Assembly (NCBI RefSeq): GCF_014764505.1
Contig: NZ_JACXWX010000014.1
Coordinates: 62,001 to 126,000 of the forward strand
From: Phormidium tenue FACHB-886
GTDB taxonomy: Bacteria > Cyanobacteriota > Cyanobacteriia > Elainellales > Elainellaceae
Direction: 5' to 3'
Length of the DNA: 64,000 bases
This document shows, in pieces, positions 49,197 through 58,900 of this stretch. A model generated the notes under the pieces. The model saw only the letters and a program-made list of their open reading frames with translations. It searched no databases and was not told where the DNA came from. Each line of letters opens with the position of its first letter. Within the stretch, counting starts at the first letter, position 1. A program made the position numbers and the translations under genes.

Positions 49197-50177
49197 TCAT
49201 GAAATCAGGCTGTCTCGTAGTTTCATGAAAACACTGTTGTTTGGATTAAGCTGAATCGCCTGTTCAATATCAATCACTGCTTCTTCGATTCGCTGCAAAC
49301 CAATTAGAACAACGGCTCGATCGACATACACCTCAGCCGCATGAGGATCATAAATTAGCGCATTGGTGAAATCAGTTAAGGCACTAGCTAAGTCAAACAC
49401 CCTATAGTGAACGACACCTCGATTTGCCCAGAAGGTAGCGCTTTCTGGCGCTAGCTGAATGGCTCGGTTTAAATCGGCGATCGCCCGCTCAAACTGTTGA
49501 ATATCGCTGAGCAGGCAGCTTCGATCCCAGTACAAGGCAACATTGTTAGGATCTCTAGCGATCGCCTGATCGTACAGCACAATTGCTATCTTCAGAACAT
49601 CCATTTGAATTTTCCGATTCATTGTTTCAGAAGTTTGGATATTTACGCCTAAAGCAAAATCTGAAACCGAATTGAATAACTTGAATATATTTTTATGAAG
49701 CTCACTGCGTGCAACGCCAACTAGCGAATAGGTAAGCGACTTTGTTTTGGCAGAAGAAATCATTTTAGAATCTGGTAATAGAACAACCGTCTGACCGACA
49801 TGGGCGCTGAACTGCTGCGGATTAAGACGAATAGCGTGCCCAAAATCGGCGATTGCCCTTTCGGTTTCGCCTAACTGATTGTAGGTAACACCCCGATTGA
49901 GATAGAGCGCAAACAAAGTAGGCGCATATTCAAGTGCCCGGCTTAGATCGTTCAAAGCTTGGTGATAGTTTCCCTGCGTGTAATAGGCAGTTGCACGATT
50001 TGCATAGGCACAGACGGACTGAGAGTTACACTGGAGCGCAGCGGTAAACAGCTCGATCGCTGCTTCCGAATGCCCCTGCTGAAGATCAGCAATGCCACGT
50101 TGAATCAACGCATCTGAAACCGATGAGTTTACCGCTTGTTGAGGCTGATGCATCTTTGCTTCTCCTACAAAATCCAA
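49197..50177 (-). CDS. TPR-repeat protein
   Basis: 326 residues. At least six tetratricopeptide units are visible in two blocks: about 22-125 (RGIADLQQGHSEAAIELFTA, RATAYYTQGNYHQALNDLSR, RGVTYNQLGETERAIADFGH) and about 195-320 (RSCLLSDIQQFERAIADLNR, RGVVHYRVFDLASALTDFTN, RAVVLIGLQRIEEAVIDIEQ). The 70-residue middle (about 125-195) breaks the pattern. No signal peptide. Likely a protein-protein scaffold. It starts 20 bases downstream of a MacB-type remnant on the same strand. An internal ATG eight codons later is an alternative start. Confidence 0.88.
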   Translation of the reverse strand: MDFVGEAKMHQPQQAVNSSVSDALIQRGIADLQQGHSEAAIELFTAALQCNSQSVCAYANRATAYYTQGNYHQALNDLSRALEYAPTLFALYLNRGVTYNQLGETERAIADFGHAIRLNPQQFSAHVGQTVVLLPDSKMISSAKTKSLTYSLVGVARSELHKNIFKLFNSVSDFALGVNIQTSETMNRKIQMDVLKIAIVLYDQAIARDPNNVALYWDRSCLLSDIQQFERAIADLNRAIQLAPESATFWANRGVVHYRVFDLASALTDFTNALIYDPHAAEVYVDRAVVLIGLQRIEEAVIDIEQAIQLNPNNSVFMKLRDSLIS

Positions 50178-50197
50178 CTATCCTAAGCTTCAATAGT

Positions 50198-50716
50198 TCA
50201 ACGAGTTTGGATAACTCCATCAGACTTGTTCGTAATAATCACAATTGTGATATCCCGTTGATTAGATTTAGTTAACAAATCCATTATTCTTTGTGAGTTT
50301 GAGTCAGTTTTGATAACGGCTGTTAAAATATTTTCTGCTTCATCTACTGTTTGAACAGTTGGAGTTTGGAGGGAGGCAGTAATCGCAGAAGCCACCGTTG
50401 CCTGTGCCGCAATCGCCTCAGTATCTACCCAGCTCAGCATTGATATAGAACCGTTTCCCTGGATGATGCTGTCTGTTCTAGAGGCTCTTACCATTACGGT
50501 CGGTGTGTTCATGCCCAAAGGCTGGAGCTGTGTCTCCGTAAGTTTTTGGGCACCCTGCCCAGTCGAAGTGATCGCCACAGCTGAGCCAATGCCGATAATT
50601 ATTCCTAGCAGGGACAAAACCATCCGGAGTGGGTTGGTAATTAGTGAGCCGGTCCCGTTTCGTGTCGTTGCCAACGCAGAAGGAGCAGTTGGACGAACAA
50701 ATACAAACAATGCCAT
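50198..50716 (-). pseudogene. chimeric remnant of a MacB-type ABC transporter
   Basis: 172 codons. Residues about 26-80 are the start of a MacB-type permease (NPLRMVLSLLGIIIGIGSAV, AITSTGQGAQKLTETQLQPL). After a degraded middle, the end (about 140-172, SQRIMDLLTKSNQRDITIVI, then ITNKSDGVIQTR) resembles the last part of a MacB/LolD-type ATPase (IM.LL..LN...ITIV.VTHE.D.A...R) with the H-loop His changed to Asn. In intact operons the ATPase precedes the permease, so the two scraps are in the wrong order. It looks like a deletion/fusion product, not a functional transporter. Confidence 0.6.
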
Positions 50717-51690
50717 AGGAGATCCTGAGTGTGTGGGTCATCTTGCTAAGATGGAATAGCTAAATTTTTAGATTCGGCTGAATTTGAAATGTTCGTCAAT
50801 ATTTGTTCATTTCGTTAATCTTCAATCTGCATATAAACACCAGCGCTGCTCTCCTGTCAGGCGATCGTCTGTGTTTGCACTAGAATCTTGTTGAAACCCT
50901 ACGCTGTTACAACTTCAGCCTATGCTGCATCGATATCTTCCAGTTGCATCTGGTTTCTGCATTGATATAGCAATCCTAAGTGGTTTGTGAGAGGTGGGGC
51001 GAGCGAAGCCACACTTGTGACAAACCATTTCACAACTTAAATAGAATCGCTATAGAACTGAGATGAGAATGTAGAAAAGTTTAGTGCGGATATACGTTTC
51101 CGTAGCCGTAATTGATGAAACCACAGTTAAGCAATTCCATAAATCACTCGTTCTATGTTAGAGATAGGCTCCGTTTTACACATGGATCAAACCTCCTAAA
51201 CGATCCGGTACTTTAGTCCTAGATTCGTTATTAAAGTCTGCTTTAACCGGTTCGTGCTGTGGTGTTGCTTAGCTTGTCCTTAGCTAGAGAAAGTAAGAAT
51301 TTAATTAAAATTCAATTTCTGTCGTTTGCGGTTCCATCGCAGTCAAATTCATCAAACACTAGCCCTTGGTGCGAATTTTTCCATTACTTGTTGAAACATA
51401 AGTTGCTATGTTTCGCTTCCTAGCAGATTTATACCTTCAGCAACAACTCGTACTCCTCTAAAGGATCTGTAGCTTATGCTACTGACTATGGTTTGACTTC
51501 GCAGATAGTCTTATCGAGCTAGCAGCAGCTTGAAAACCTGCTATATCCGTTCTTTGAGTAGGTGGAGCATTCTGCTGCTGGCATCAGAACTGGAAAAGGA
51601 GTGACTGCGGTTAAAGGGTGCTTGCAGCAATAGTGACAGGTCAAGCTTTGACCCAAGGCTCCAGACTATCTACTTGAGGAGTGGGCGATC
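50717..51690. other. 974-base interval with a MITE-like copy and a long leader
   Basis: Contains the element at 50966-51054. Between 51055 and 51690 I see only A/T-rich sequence with no open frame of protein-like content; it should hold the promoter of the amidase gene. TGAGGAG just before 51691 is the ribosome-binding site. Confidence 0.5.
50966..51054. mobile_element. 89-bp MITE-like element, copy C
   Basis: Ends TATAGCAATCCTA (50966-50978) and TAGAATCGCTATA (51042-51054), inverted repeats with few mismatches. Inner arms TGGTTTGT / ACAAACCA. Exactly the length of copy A. Confidence 0.85.
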
Positions 51691-53892
51691 GTGGTTAATG
51701 TTTTTTCTTTATCAAGTCCAGAGTCTTTCAATCTACTAGAAGCAACAGTTGATGAGATCAACCAGGCGTTAGAGTATGGTGCGCTAACCTCGCAAGAACT
51801 GGTACAGCTCTATCTCAATCGAATCAATGCTTATGATTTTAATGCGCCCGTTGGTGAAGGTACACAGCCGCTCAATACCATTTTGGCGTTGAATGAAAAT
51901 GTTCTGGCTAGCGCCAAGAGCCTGGACGAAGAGCGGCGGCAGGGCAATATCAAAAGCCCGCTGCATGGTATCCCGGTGCTGCTGAAAGACAACATCGATA
52001 CAGCTGACCAACCCACTACAGCCGGTTCTGTAGCCCTAGAAGGTTCAGTTCCGCCGGATGATGCCTTCATCACCACAAATTTGCGGAACGCAGGTGCCGT
52101 CATCCTGGGCAAAGGCAGCCTAACCGAGTATGCCAACTATTTAGCTAACGGAATGCCTGCGGGCTACAGTTCCCTAAATGGCTACACCTTCAATCCTTAT
52201 AACCCAACGCTTTCGACTACCACTCCAGATGGCAGACCGGCCCTGTCTCCAGGGGGTTCCAGTGCAGGCTCAGCGGCTGCCGTTGCTGCTAACCTGGTCA
52301 CCGTCTCAATCGGCAGTGAGACGAATGGGTCGATCCTTAGCCCTGGCAATCAAAACTCGGTCGTTGGTATCAAGCCTACCGTTGGTTTGGTCAGCCGTGA
52401 CGGTATCATCCCAATTGCGGCTAGCCAGGATACTGCAGGACCGTTTGGGCGAACGGTTGGTGATGCTGCAGCGCTTTTGGGCTTGCTGACAGGCGTCGAC
52501 TCCAATGATGCTGCAACCCGCACTAGCGCAGGCAAGTCTTTCACTGACTACACTCAATTTCTCGATGACAAAGCGCTGCAAGGCAAGCGGATCGGTGTTC
52601 CAAAAACGGTGTTTTGGGATGGGCTCACCGACGAACAGCGGGGGATTGTGGAACGGGCAATTGCTGTACTCGAAGCGCAAGGGGCAACCGTTGTCTTTGA
52701 GGAGATTCCAACTGCTCAGGAGCTATCGACCACGCCAAATACAACCGTGCTCGACTATGAGTTTAAGCGCGACCTTAACGCCTACCTCAGCAGCTTAGGT
52801 CCGGATGCTCCAGTCAAAACGCTGGCTGATGTGATCGCTTTCAATGCAGCTAATCCCCAAGTAGCGCTCAAGTATGGACAGGCTAGAGCACTTTCTGCAG
52901 AATCGAAAGATCTGAGTCCCGATTCAGCCGATACAGCTGCCTATCTGTCTGCTAGAGCCAATGATCTACGGCTGACTAAAGATGCGCTTGATGCTTACTT
53001 GAGTACCAATGACCTCGATGCAGTGCTGTTTCCTGCTACGCGAGGGGCTAATATTGGCGCGAGAGCAGGTTATCCCAGCATTATCCTACCGGCAGGCTAT
53101 CAGTCCAACAGCACTCCCACCCAGGCTGACGACACCCCTTTTGGGATCGCCTTTCTGGGGACGGCTTACAGCGAACCGACGCTAATTGGCTTAGGCTATG
53201 ACTACGAACAGGCGGCTCAGGTACGAATTGCGCCAGCTAGTACGCCCGGACTGCCTGGTGAAACGTTTGAGTATTTGACTGAGGTGTTGGTAACTGGTAC
53301 GGAGAGCGATGATGTAATAACCCCTCAGCAGGTTGCTAACTTTGATGGGAACGGGGATATAGTTTATGCCCTTAGCGGAAATGACACCATCGATACCAGC
53401 TCCAGCGTTTCTGGCAGCAGCCAGATCGACGCAGGTGAAGGCAATGACAGCGTTACGGTCGGTCGAGGTGATGCAGTTTCTGGTGGCGCGGGCAATGACC
53501 GACTCACAGCAAGTGAGAGTCGCGGTGGCAACTTGATTGCAGGGGATGCTGGAGATGATTTATTCAACCTGGGTCACAGCGATCGGCTGCTAGGCGGTGA
53601 GGGAGATGACCAGTTCTATGTTGGAATTGGCGGAGATAACCTGATCACGGGTGGCGAGGGAGCAGACCAGTTCTGGATTGCCAATGACGTACGACCTAGA
53701 GCGGCTAATACGATCACAGACTTCGAAATTGGCAAAGATGTGATTGGGATTGCACGATTGGGGATTGATTTCTCAGGCTTGAACCAGACAGAAACAGAGG
53801 GTGGGCTGCTGCTGGCTGCTGCTGGTACAAATCTAGCGGTGCTCCAAGGTATCTCTAATCCTCTGAGCGCTAACAGTTTTGCGTTTGTCTAA
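51691..53892 (+). CDS. amidase-signature enzyme fused to RTX calcium-binding repeats
   Basis: 733 residues from GTG at 51691. Residues about 15-530 are an amidase-signature domain. The catalytic Lys lies in IPVLLKDNID, the Gly/Ser-rich loop is SPGGSSAGSAAAVAANL, and the nucleophile region is SIGSETNGSILSPGNQN, so the Ser-cisSer-Lys triad is present. PSIILPAGY is also typical. Residues about 540-715 contain RTX-type nonapeptides (GGAGNDRLT, GDAGDDLFN, GGEGDDQFY, GGEGADQFW), which bind calcium and usually mark proteins exported by type I secretion. There is no N-terminal signal peptide, consistent with that route. Likely an extracellular amide or ester hydrolase; substrate unknown. No HlyB/HlyD genes are nearby. 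Confidence 0.93.
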   Translation: MVNVFSLSSPESFNLLEATVDEINQALEYGALTSQELVQLYLNRINAYDFNAPVGEGTQPLNTILALNENVLASAKSLDEERRQGNIKSPLHGIPVLLKDNIDTADQPTTAGSVALEGSVPPDDAFITTNLRNAGAVILGKGSLTEYANYLANGMPAGYSSLNGYTFNPYNPTLSTTTPDGRPALSPGGSSAGSAAAVAANLVTVSIGSETNGSILSPGNQNSVVGIKPTVGLVSRDGIIPIAASQDTAGPFGRTVGDAAALLGLLTGVDSNDAATRTSAGKSFTDYTQFLDDKALQGKRIGVPKTVFWDGLTDEQRGIVERAIAVLEAQGATVVFEEIPTAQELSTTPNTTVLDYEFKRDLNAYLSSLGPDAPVKTLADVIAFNAANPQVALKYGQARALSAESKDLSPDSADTAAYLSARANDLRLTKDALDAYLSTNDLDAVLFPATRGANIGARAGYPSIILPAGYQSNSTPTQADDTPFGIAFLGTAYSEPTLIGLGYDYEQAAQVRIAPASTPGLPGETFEYLTEVLVTGTESDDVITPQQVANFDGNGDIVYALSGNDTIDTSSSVSGSSQIDAGEGNDSVTVGRGDAVSGGAGNDRLTASESRGGNLIAGDAGDDLFNLGHSDRLLGGEGDDQFYVGIGGDNLITGGEGADQFWIANDVRPRAANTITDFEIGKDVIGIARLGIDFSGLNQTETEGGLLLAAAGTNLAVLQGISNPLSANSFAFV

Positions 53893-53976
53893 ACTTTGCG
53901 TTTGGCTAAACCACTACTGTCGCGTATCAAGACAAATAGCAAAAGCATCTAAGATTGGAGACAGGTTGACAGACGA

Positions 53977-54162
53977 TCAGTCTCCTACCAATGGGCATAA
54001 CACAGGGCTTACTGGTAACGATCGATCGAAAGCAGTTTTTGTGCTGGCAAGTGTTGTTGACGATCTACCTGCGTCAACAACAACTTGCACTTCGTATCCA
54101 GCTTCAACGGCACTGATGGTTGGATAAACTATGCAAGCATCAGTAGGCTGTGCAAGCATCAT
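53977..54162 (-). pseudogene. isochorismatase-family hydrolase fragment
   Basis: 61 codons, of which PTDACIVYPTISAVEAGYEV followed by QVVVDA matches the T[ED]VCVxxPxLSAxEAGYEVxVVxDA segment around the catalytic Cys of cysteine-hydrolase (YcaC/isochorismatase-like) proteins. Nothing before or after continues the fold, and the usual D and K catalytic residues upstream are missing. A plus-strand frame over the same bases (53879-54127) is not protein-like. The surrounding interval 53893-54399 has no intact gene. Confidence 0.6.
54047..54088. other. 17-bp near-perfect hairpin within the isochorismatase remnant
   Basis: GCAAGTGTTGTTGACG (54047-54062) and CGTCAACAACAACTTGC (54072-54088) pair with a single bulge around a nine-base loop. 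It may serve as terminator for the amidase gene that ends at 53892. Confidence 0.45.
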
Positions 54163-54399
54163 CAGTTAACCTGTCATAACTAGTTGCTTCTTATCCGTTG
54201 CCTCAATCGCTTGCTTGTGCTCTTCATATTTCCAACAATCCACAGCACCTGAACGTTTGATTCTCGGCGCGTATTCTTCTGGTGTAATAATTTATCAATC
54301 TTTGAGTAATAAGCTTTGAAACCCAGCTTCCATACTGCTGGTTAAAACTAGCAGCATACCTAAAGGACTGGAAAGATTTTTCGATCTGCTGATACTTTA

Positions 54400-55242
54400 T
54401 TAGGCGTCAGACTGCGCCCGCGTAATTGTTGTGAAGTAGTGGTAGGGCGATCTCGGAGTGGGTTTCACCTCAAGCTTGCTTGTGAAAGAATCCATCACCG
54501 GGTACTCCCGCAGCACAGTACTCACTAAATTGCGGTTCACGGTTTCCCAAGAATCTGTGGAATTAGCATAGGTTGACAAAAACTGCTCGATGCGTGCGTA
54601 GATAGGAATAAAGTTGGGATAGTCAGCGCTAGAAATACCATCCTGGTAGCGGTATTTCACTCGCAGATTCAACTTGTGTTCTCCTTGATGCTCAACAGTT
54701 ACCTGTCCAGTAATGAAGCTCCAGCTTTCCAGGATTTTGCCATCATCCGTATGGGTGACAGTGGTGGAACGGGTGTAAGGCGTTTGCTGAGTTGGCAGCA
54801 CCTCCAGATTGGCCGTAACAGAGGCAAGCATGGGATATTCTCGTAAAATCGCTTCAGTCAAATTTCGATTTACGCGCTCCCAGTAGTCGTCCTCGTTGGG
54901 ATAACTGCTCAGAAAATTTGTGATTTGGCGATAGATCGTTGAACTATCAGGAGATTCAGCCCTAGCTATATTTTCTACAGGAGTGCTTCCGCCTGGATCA
55001 CTTACCTTGGGAACACAACGGAGTGTGAAATTGAGTTTATTTTTCCCCTGATGTTGGATAGGGTATTGTTCAATTAAGAAGCCCCATTCTCTTCGCAGAG
55101 GCTCTGTTTCTAATTCTTGAACTAACTCAGGTTGAGTCTGTGCTGTAGCAGACGAATAGCGATTAAAAAAAGAACCGCTAAAGCTTAGAGTAATAATTAC
55201 AAAAACAGTACAGAAGAATAGAGAGCTGCGAGCAAATTTCAT
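54400..55242 (-). CDS. secreted protein with two tandem copies of an unknown domain
   Basis: 280 residues. Signal peptide: KFARSSLFFCTVFVIITLSF then SGS, cut likely near ATAQ. The mature part is an internal duplication of about 110 residues: unit 1 (about 55-165) has IEQYPIQHQGKNKLNFTLR, ITNFLSSYPNEDDYWERVNR, LREYPMLASVTANLEVLP and TPYTRSTTVT. Unit 2 (about 175-275) has VTVEHQGEHKLNLRVKYR, IEQFLSTYANSTDSWETVNR, LREYPVMDSFTSKLEVKP and SPYHYFTTIT. The strand-helix-helix-strand order is reminiscent of T-fold (uricase/pterin-type) units, but no active-site motif is visible. Periplasmic or extracellular; function unknown. The rubredoxin gene is 49 bases upstream on the same strand. Confidence 0.8.
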   Translation of the reverse strand: MKFARSSLFFCTVFVIITLSFSGSFFNRYSSATAQTQPELVQELETEPLRREWGFLIEQYPIQHQGKNKLNFTLRCVPKVSDPGGSTPVENIARAESPDSSTIYRQITNFLSSYPNEDDYWERVNRNLTEAILREYPMLASVTANLEVLPTQQTPYTRSTTVTHTDDGKILESWSFITGQVTVEHQGEHKLNLRVKYRYQDGISSADYPNFIPIYARIEQFLSTYANSTDSWETVNRNLVSTVLREYPVMDSFTSKLEVKPTPRSPYHYFTTITRAQSDA

Positions 55243-55291
55243 AGGTCACAGAATAATATTAAATCACTCCCAAACCACCGTAAAACGATCC

Positions 55292-55453
55292 TTAGTTCAC
55301 TGGCTCAAAGTCAGTTTTAGCTGCACCACAAACTGGGCAAACCCAGTCTTCTGGGATTTGCTCGAAGGGTGTTCCTGGCGCAATTCCACCATCGGGATCG
55401 CCCTCTTCTGGATCGTAGGTATATCCACAAACGGTACAGACATACTTTGTCAT
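55292..55453 (-). CDS. rubredoxin
   Basis: 53 residues, too short for usual length cut-offs. The two iron-binding knuckles are intact: [20 protein letters not shown] (CxxC) and [19 protein letters not shown] (CPxCG). It carries a single Fe(SCys)4 centre and acts as a one-electron carrier in the cytosol. It has no C-terminal membrane helix, so it is not the RubA type needed for photosystem assembly in cyanobacteria. AAAAGG precedes the ATG. It lies upstream of, and in line with, the duplicated secreted protein. Confidence 0.96.
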   Translation of the reverse strand: MTKYVCTVCGYTYDPEEGDPDGGIAPGTPFEQIPEDWVCPVCGAAKTDFEPVN

Positions 55454-55900
55454 TACGTTTGCCTTTTCTAGATGATAATGAATTAGCCTACCAAAAATCT
55501 TTCAGATTGCAATTATTCCATTAGTTAAGTGCAATCAACAATATGCCAAAGTTCCAACGAACCCAAGGCAACAGCTCTAAAGGAAATTGTGCATTAACTT
55601 TATAACTGTTTGATTGCCTCCTAGTCACTCTTAGACTGGGTTTCGGGTCGCATTGTCTAACACCTCAGGAGCATCGTACTCGTTTGAAACCCACAAAATT
55701 CCACTTGGATTAAGATGCCATAAATCAATTTCTTAGTAATCTCCTACCGTTCGATAGAGTTTATAATCTATCTGTAGACGTAACCCTAATACGCATTTGA
55801 AGAGGTTGATTCAGCCCAATTCCCGCTTTGCTCATTTTTCCACCTTTAATTCTTCAATATAAGTACATTGCTAGTCTGTTGATTGCTGCTGCTCCAACTC
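55454..55900. other. 447-base interval between divergent genes
   Basis: Between the rubredoxin (minus) and hybrid kinase (plus) genes. No gene, repeat or long hairpin seen; both promoters should lie here. The kinase frame is open for six more codons above 55901. Confidence 0.5.
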
Positions 55901-58900
55901 ATGCCTGAAGCATTTCCTGAACGCCTATTGCCGCCGACTCCTTCACCTGGAGCTGAAGTGAGACGATTAGAAGCACTGCGACGATACAGCATTCTTAACA
56001 CCCCACCGGAAGCAGCCTTCGATCGCATTACTGCCTTGGTCGCTCGTCTATTTGATGTACCAATTGCTCTGGTCTCCCTGGTGGATGAATCAAGAGCCTG
56101 GTTCAAGTCGTGCTATGGCTTTGAGCTGCAGGAGGTACAACGCAATGCCACCATTTTTGACTTTGCTTTGCTACCCAATGAAGTGCTAGTGATTCCTGAT
56201 GCCCAACAGGACGATCGCTTTGCCTACAATCCGTTTGTGCACCATGAGCCCGGATTACGCTTCTACGCGGCTGCTCCATTGCTTACTCAGGATGGCTTCA
56301 ACTTAGGTACCCTCTGTTTGTTAGACAGGAAGCCGCGCCCAGCGTTAACCGATGAGCAAAAAACTACCTTGTCTGACTTGGCGGCAATCGTGGTCGATGA
56401 ATTAGAACTGCGCTTGGTAGCCCGCAAAGTGACGCAAATCGATACAGCGACACTAGAAGTGACACGCGGTGTTTCTGCAACAACAGGTACAGCCTTTTTT
56501 CAGACGCTGGTACAACACCTCACCAGAGTCTTAACCGTGGATTATGCCTATATCGGTCTGCTGGTAGGCGATAACTTAACGGCGTTGAGAACGATTGCCG
56601 TCTGTGCTCAGGGTCAAACTATCGAGAACTTTGAATACCTGCTGCAAGATACCCCTTGCCAAAAAGTGATTCAGCAGCGCAAGCTGTGTTGCTATCCACA
56701 AGGGGTACAAGCTCTATTTCCGCACGCGCCCCTGCTGGCTCCGCTGCAAATAGAAAGCTATGTTGCCATTCCATTTTTTGATTCTACGGGCACTCCACTA
56801 GGATTGCTAAGCGTAATGGATCGAAAGCCTCTAGACAATGCTCATCTATCAGAATCCCTGCTAACAGCCTTTGCTCTACGAATTGCCAGCGAACTAGAAC
56901 GTCAGCAAACCGAAGTTGACCACCACCGATCGTCCTTTCTGGTTGAGGTCAGTACAGCACTAGCATCGTCTTTGGACTATGAACAAACGCTCCAGAGTGT
57001 TGCTCGTTTAGCTGTGCCTTATTTTGCAGACTGGTGCTGTGTAGATCTCTTGAATGATGACGGTAGCATCAGCCGTGTTGCGCTTGTTCATTCCGATCCT
57101 GAAAAAGTGCAGTTTGGTTGGGAGTTAGCACAGCGTTTTCCCAGACATCTAGATGATGGATATGGCATCTCTCAGGTAATAAAAACTGGACAAAGTGAAA
57201 TTGCGATCGAAATTACCGATGAGCAACTTGTAGCAGCCATATCAAATCCTGAATACTTGGAAATCTTGCGAGGAGTGGGCTTAAAATCATGCATTATGGC
57301 CCCGCTGCAGGCACGTGGACGAGTATTGGGCAGTATTTCCTTTGTGTTTACCGAATCAAATCGTCAATACAGCATGGACGATTTAGGACTCGCTGAGGAT
57401 CTGGCGCGCCGTGCTGCAATCGCCATTGATAATGCTCATCTTTATCACACCGCTCAACAGGCAAAGCAAGCCGCCGAAACCGCCGCCGATCGCATGAGCC
57501 GCTTACAAACGGTGACAGCTGCTCTCTCAGATTCTCTGACTCCCATTCAAGTGGCAGAGGTCATTGTGGAACAGAGCCTAGCGGCTCTAGAGGCAGATGC
57601 CGCACTGATGGCACTTTTGACCAAAGAGGGTACAACATTAGAAATTGTGCGAATGGTAGGCTATCAAACAGATCCAGAGAAAACCCTACAGCAATTTCCT
57701 CTGACTGCATCAGTTCCCTTAGCAGAGGCGGTGCGGACTGGACAGCCGCTTTGGGCAGAGCCTTTGGCAGAACGGCTTGCTCGCTACCCTCACCTAGCAG
57801 AAATCTATAAACGCCTTCCCTTTGAGGCATGGATTTCGCTGCCATTAATGGTTGAAGGAAAGGCTGTGGGAGGGCTATCTCTTTCATTCAAACAGTTCAA
57901 GCAGCTGAGTCAAGACGATCGCGAGTTTATGCTTGCCCTCAGCCGTCAGTGTGCTCAAGCCATCTCCCGCGCTCAATTGTATGAAGCAGAACGAAATGCC
58001 AGAGCTGAGGCAGAACAGGCAAGCCGGGTGAAAGATGAGTTTTTAGCGGTGCTGTCCCATGAGCTACGAACTCCGCTCAATCCTATTCTTGGCTGGTCAA
58101 AGCTCTTGCAAAATCAACAGCACAATCCTGTCACCCTGGCTCGCGGCTTGCAAACCATTGAGCGCAATGCGAAACTGCAAACTCAGCTCATTGAAGATTT
58201 GCTAGACGTTTCCCGAGTTCTGCAAGGCAAGCTCAACCTCGATATTACTTCAGTGGACCTCAAGTCCACCATCGAAGCTGCAATGGAAACAGTACGGCTA
58301 GCGGCAGAAGTGAAAGCAATTCAGCTCCAGACTCGATTCGCTCCTAATGTAGGATACATTTCAGGAGATGCAGGACGCTTGCAGCAAGTGGTTTGGAATC
58401 TGCTATCAAATGCGGTTAAGTTCACACCGCAGGGTGGGCAGGTGCAAATTACCCTGGAGCAGATCGATTCCCAAGCACAAATTCAAGTCAGCGATACGGG
58501 GCAAGGCATTACACCAGAATTTCTGCCCTATATCTTCGATCGCTTTCGTCAAGCAGACAGTACAACCACCCGTAAATTCGGAGGATTGGGATTGGGGTTA
58601 GCAATCGTGCGTCAACTGGTTGAACTACATGGCGGTACAGTTGATGTAGACAGTCCAGGTGAAGAACAAGGTACAACGTTTAGGGTCAGGCTGCCGCTAA
58701 CCAAGCATCAAGTCAGAAGCGTGAAGAATGAGAACAGTCTTCATCCTGCCGATTCTATCCCTCATCCTCTACAAGGTGTTCGAGTTTTAGTGGTAGATGA
58801 CGAAATAGATGCGCGTGAATTACTGGTTTTTATTCTGGAACAAGCAGGCGCAATCGCCATTTCAGTTGCATCTCCTGTAGAGGCCTTACAAGCCTTAACG

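Noticed and set aside
57561-57887. 108-codon minus frame inside the multi-GAF kinase
   Set aside because: Antisense shadow of an unbroken kinase gene.
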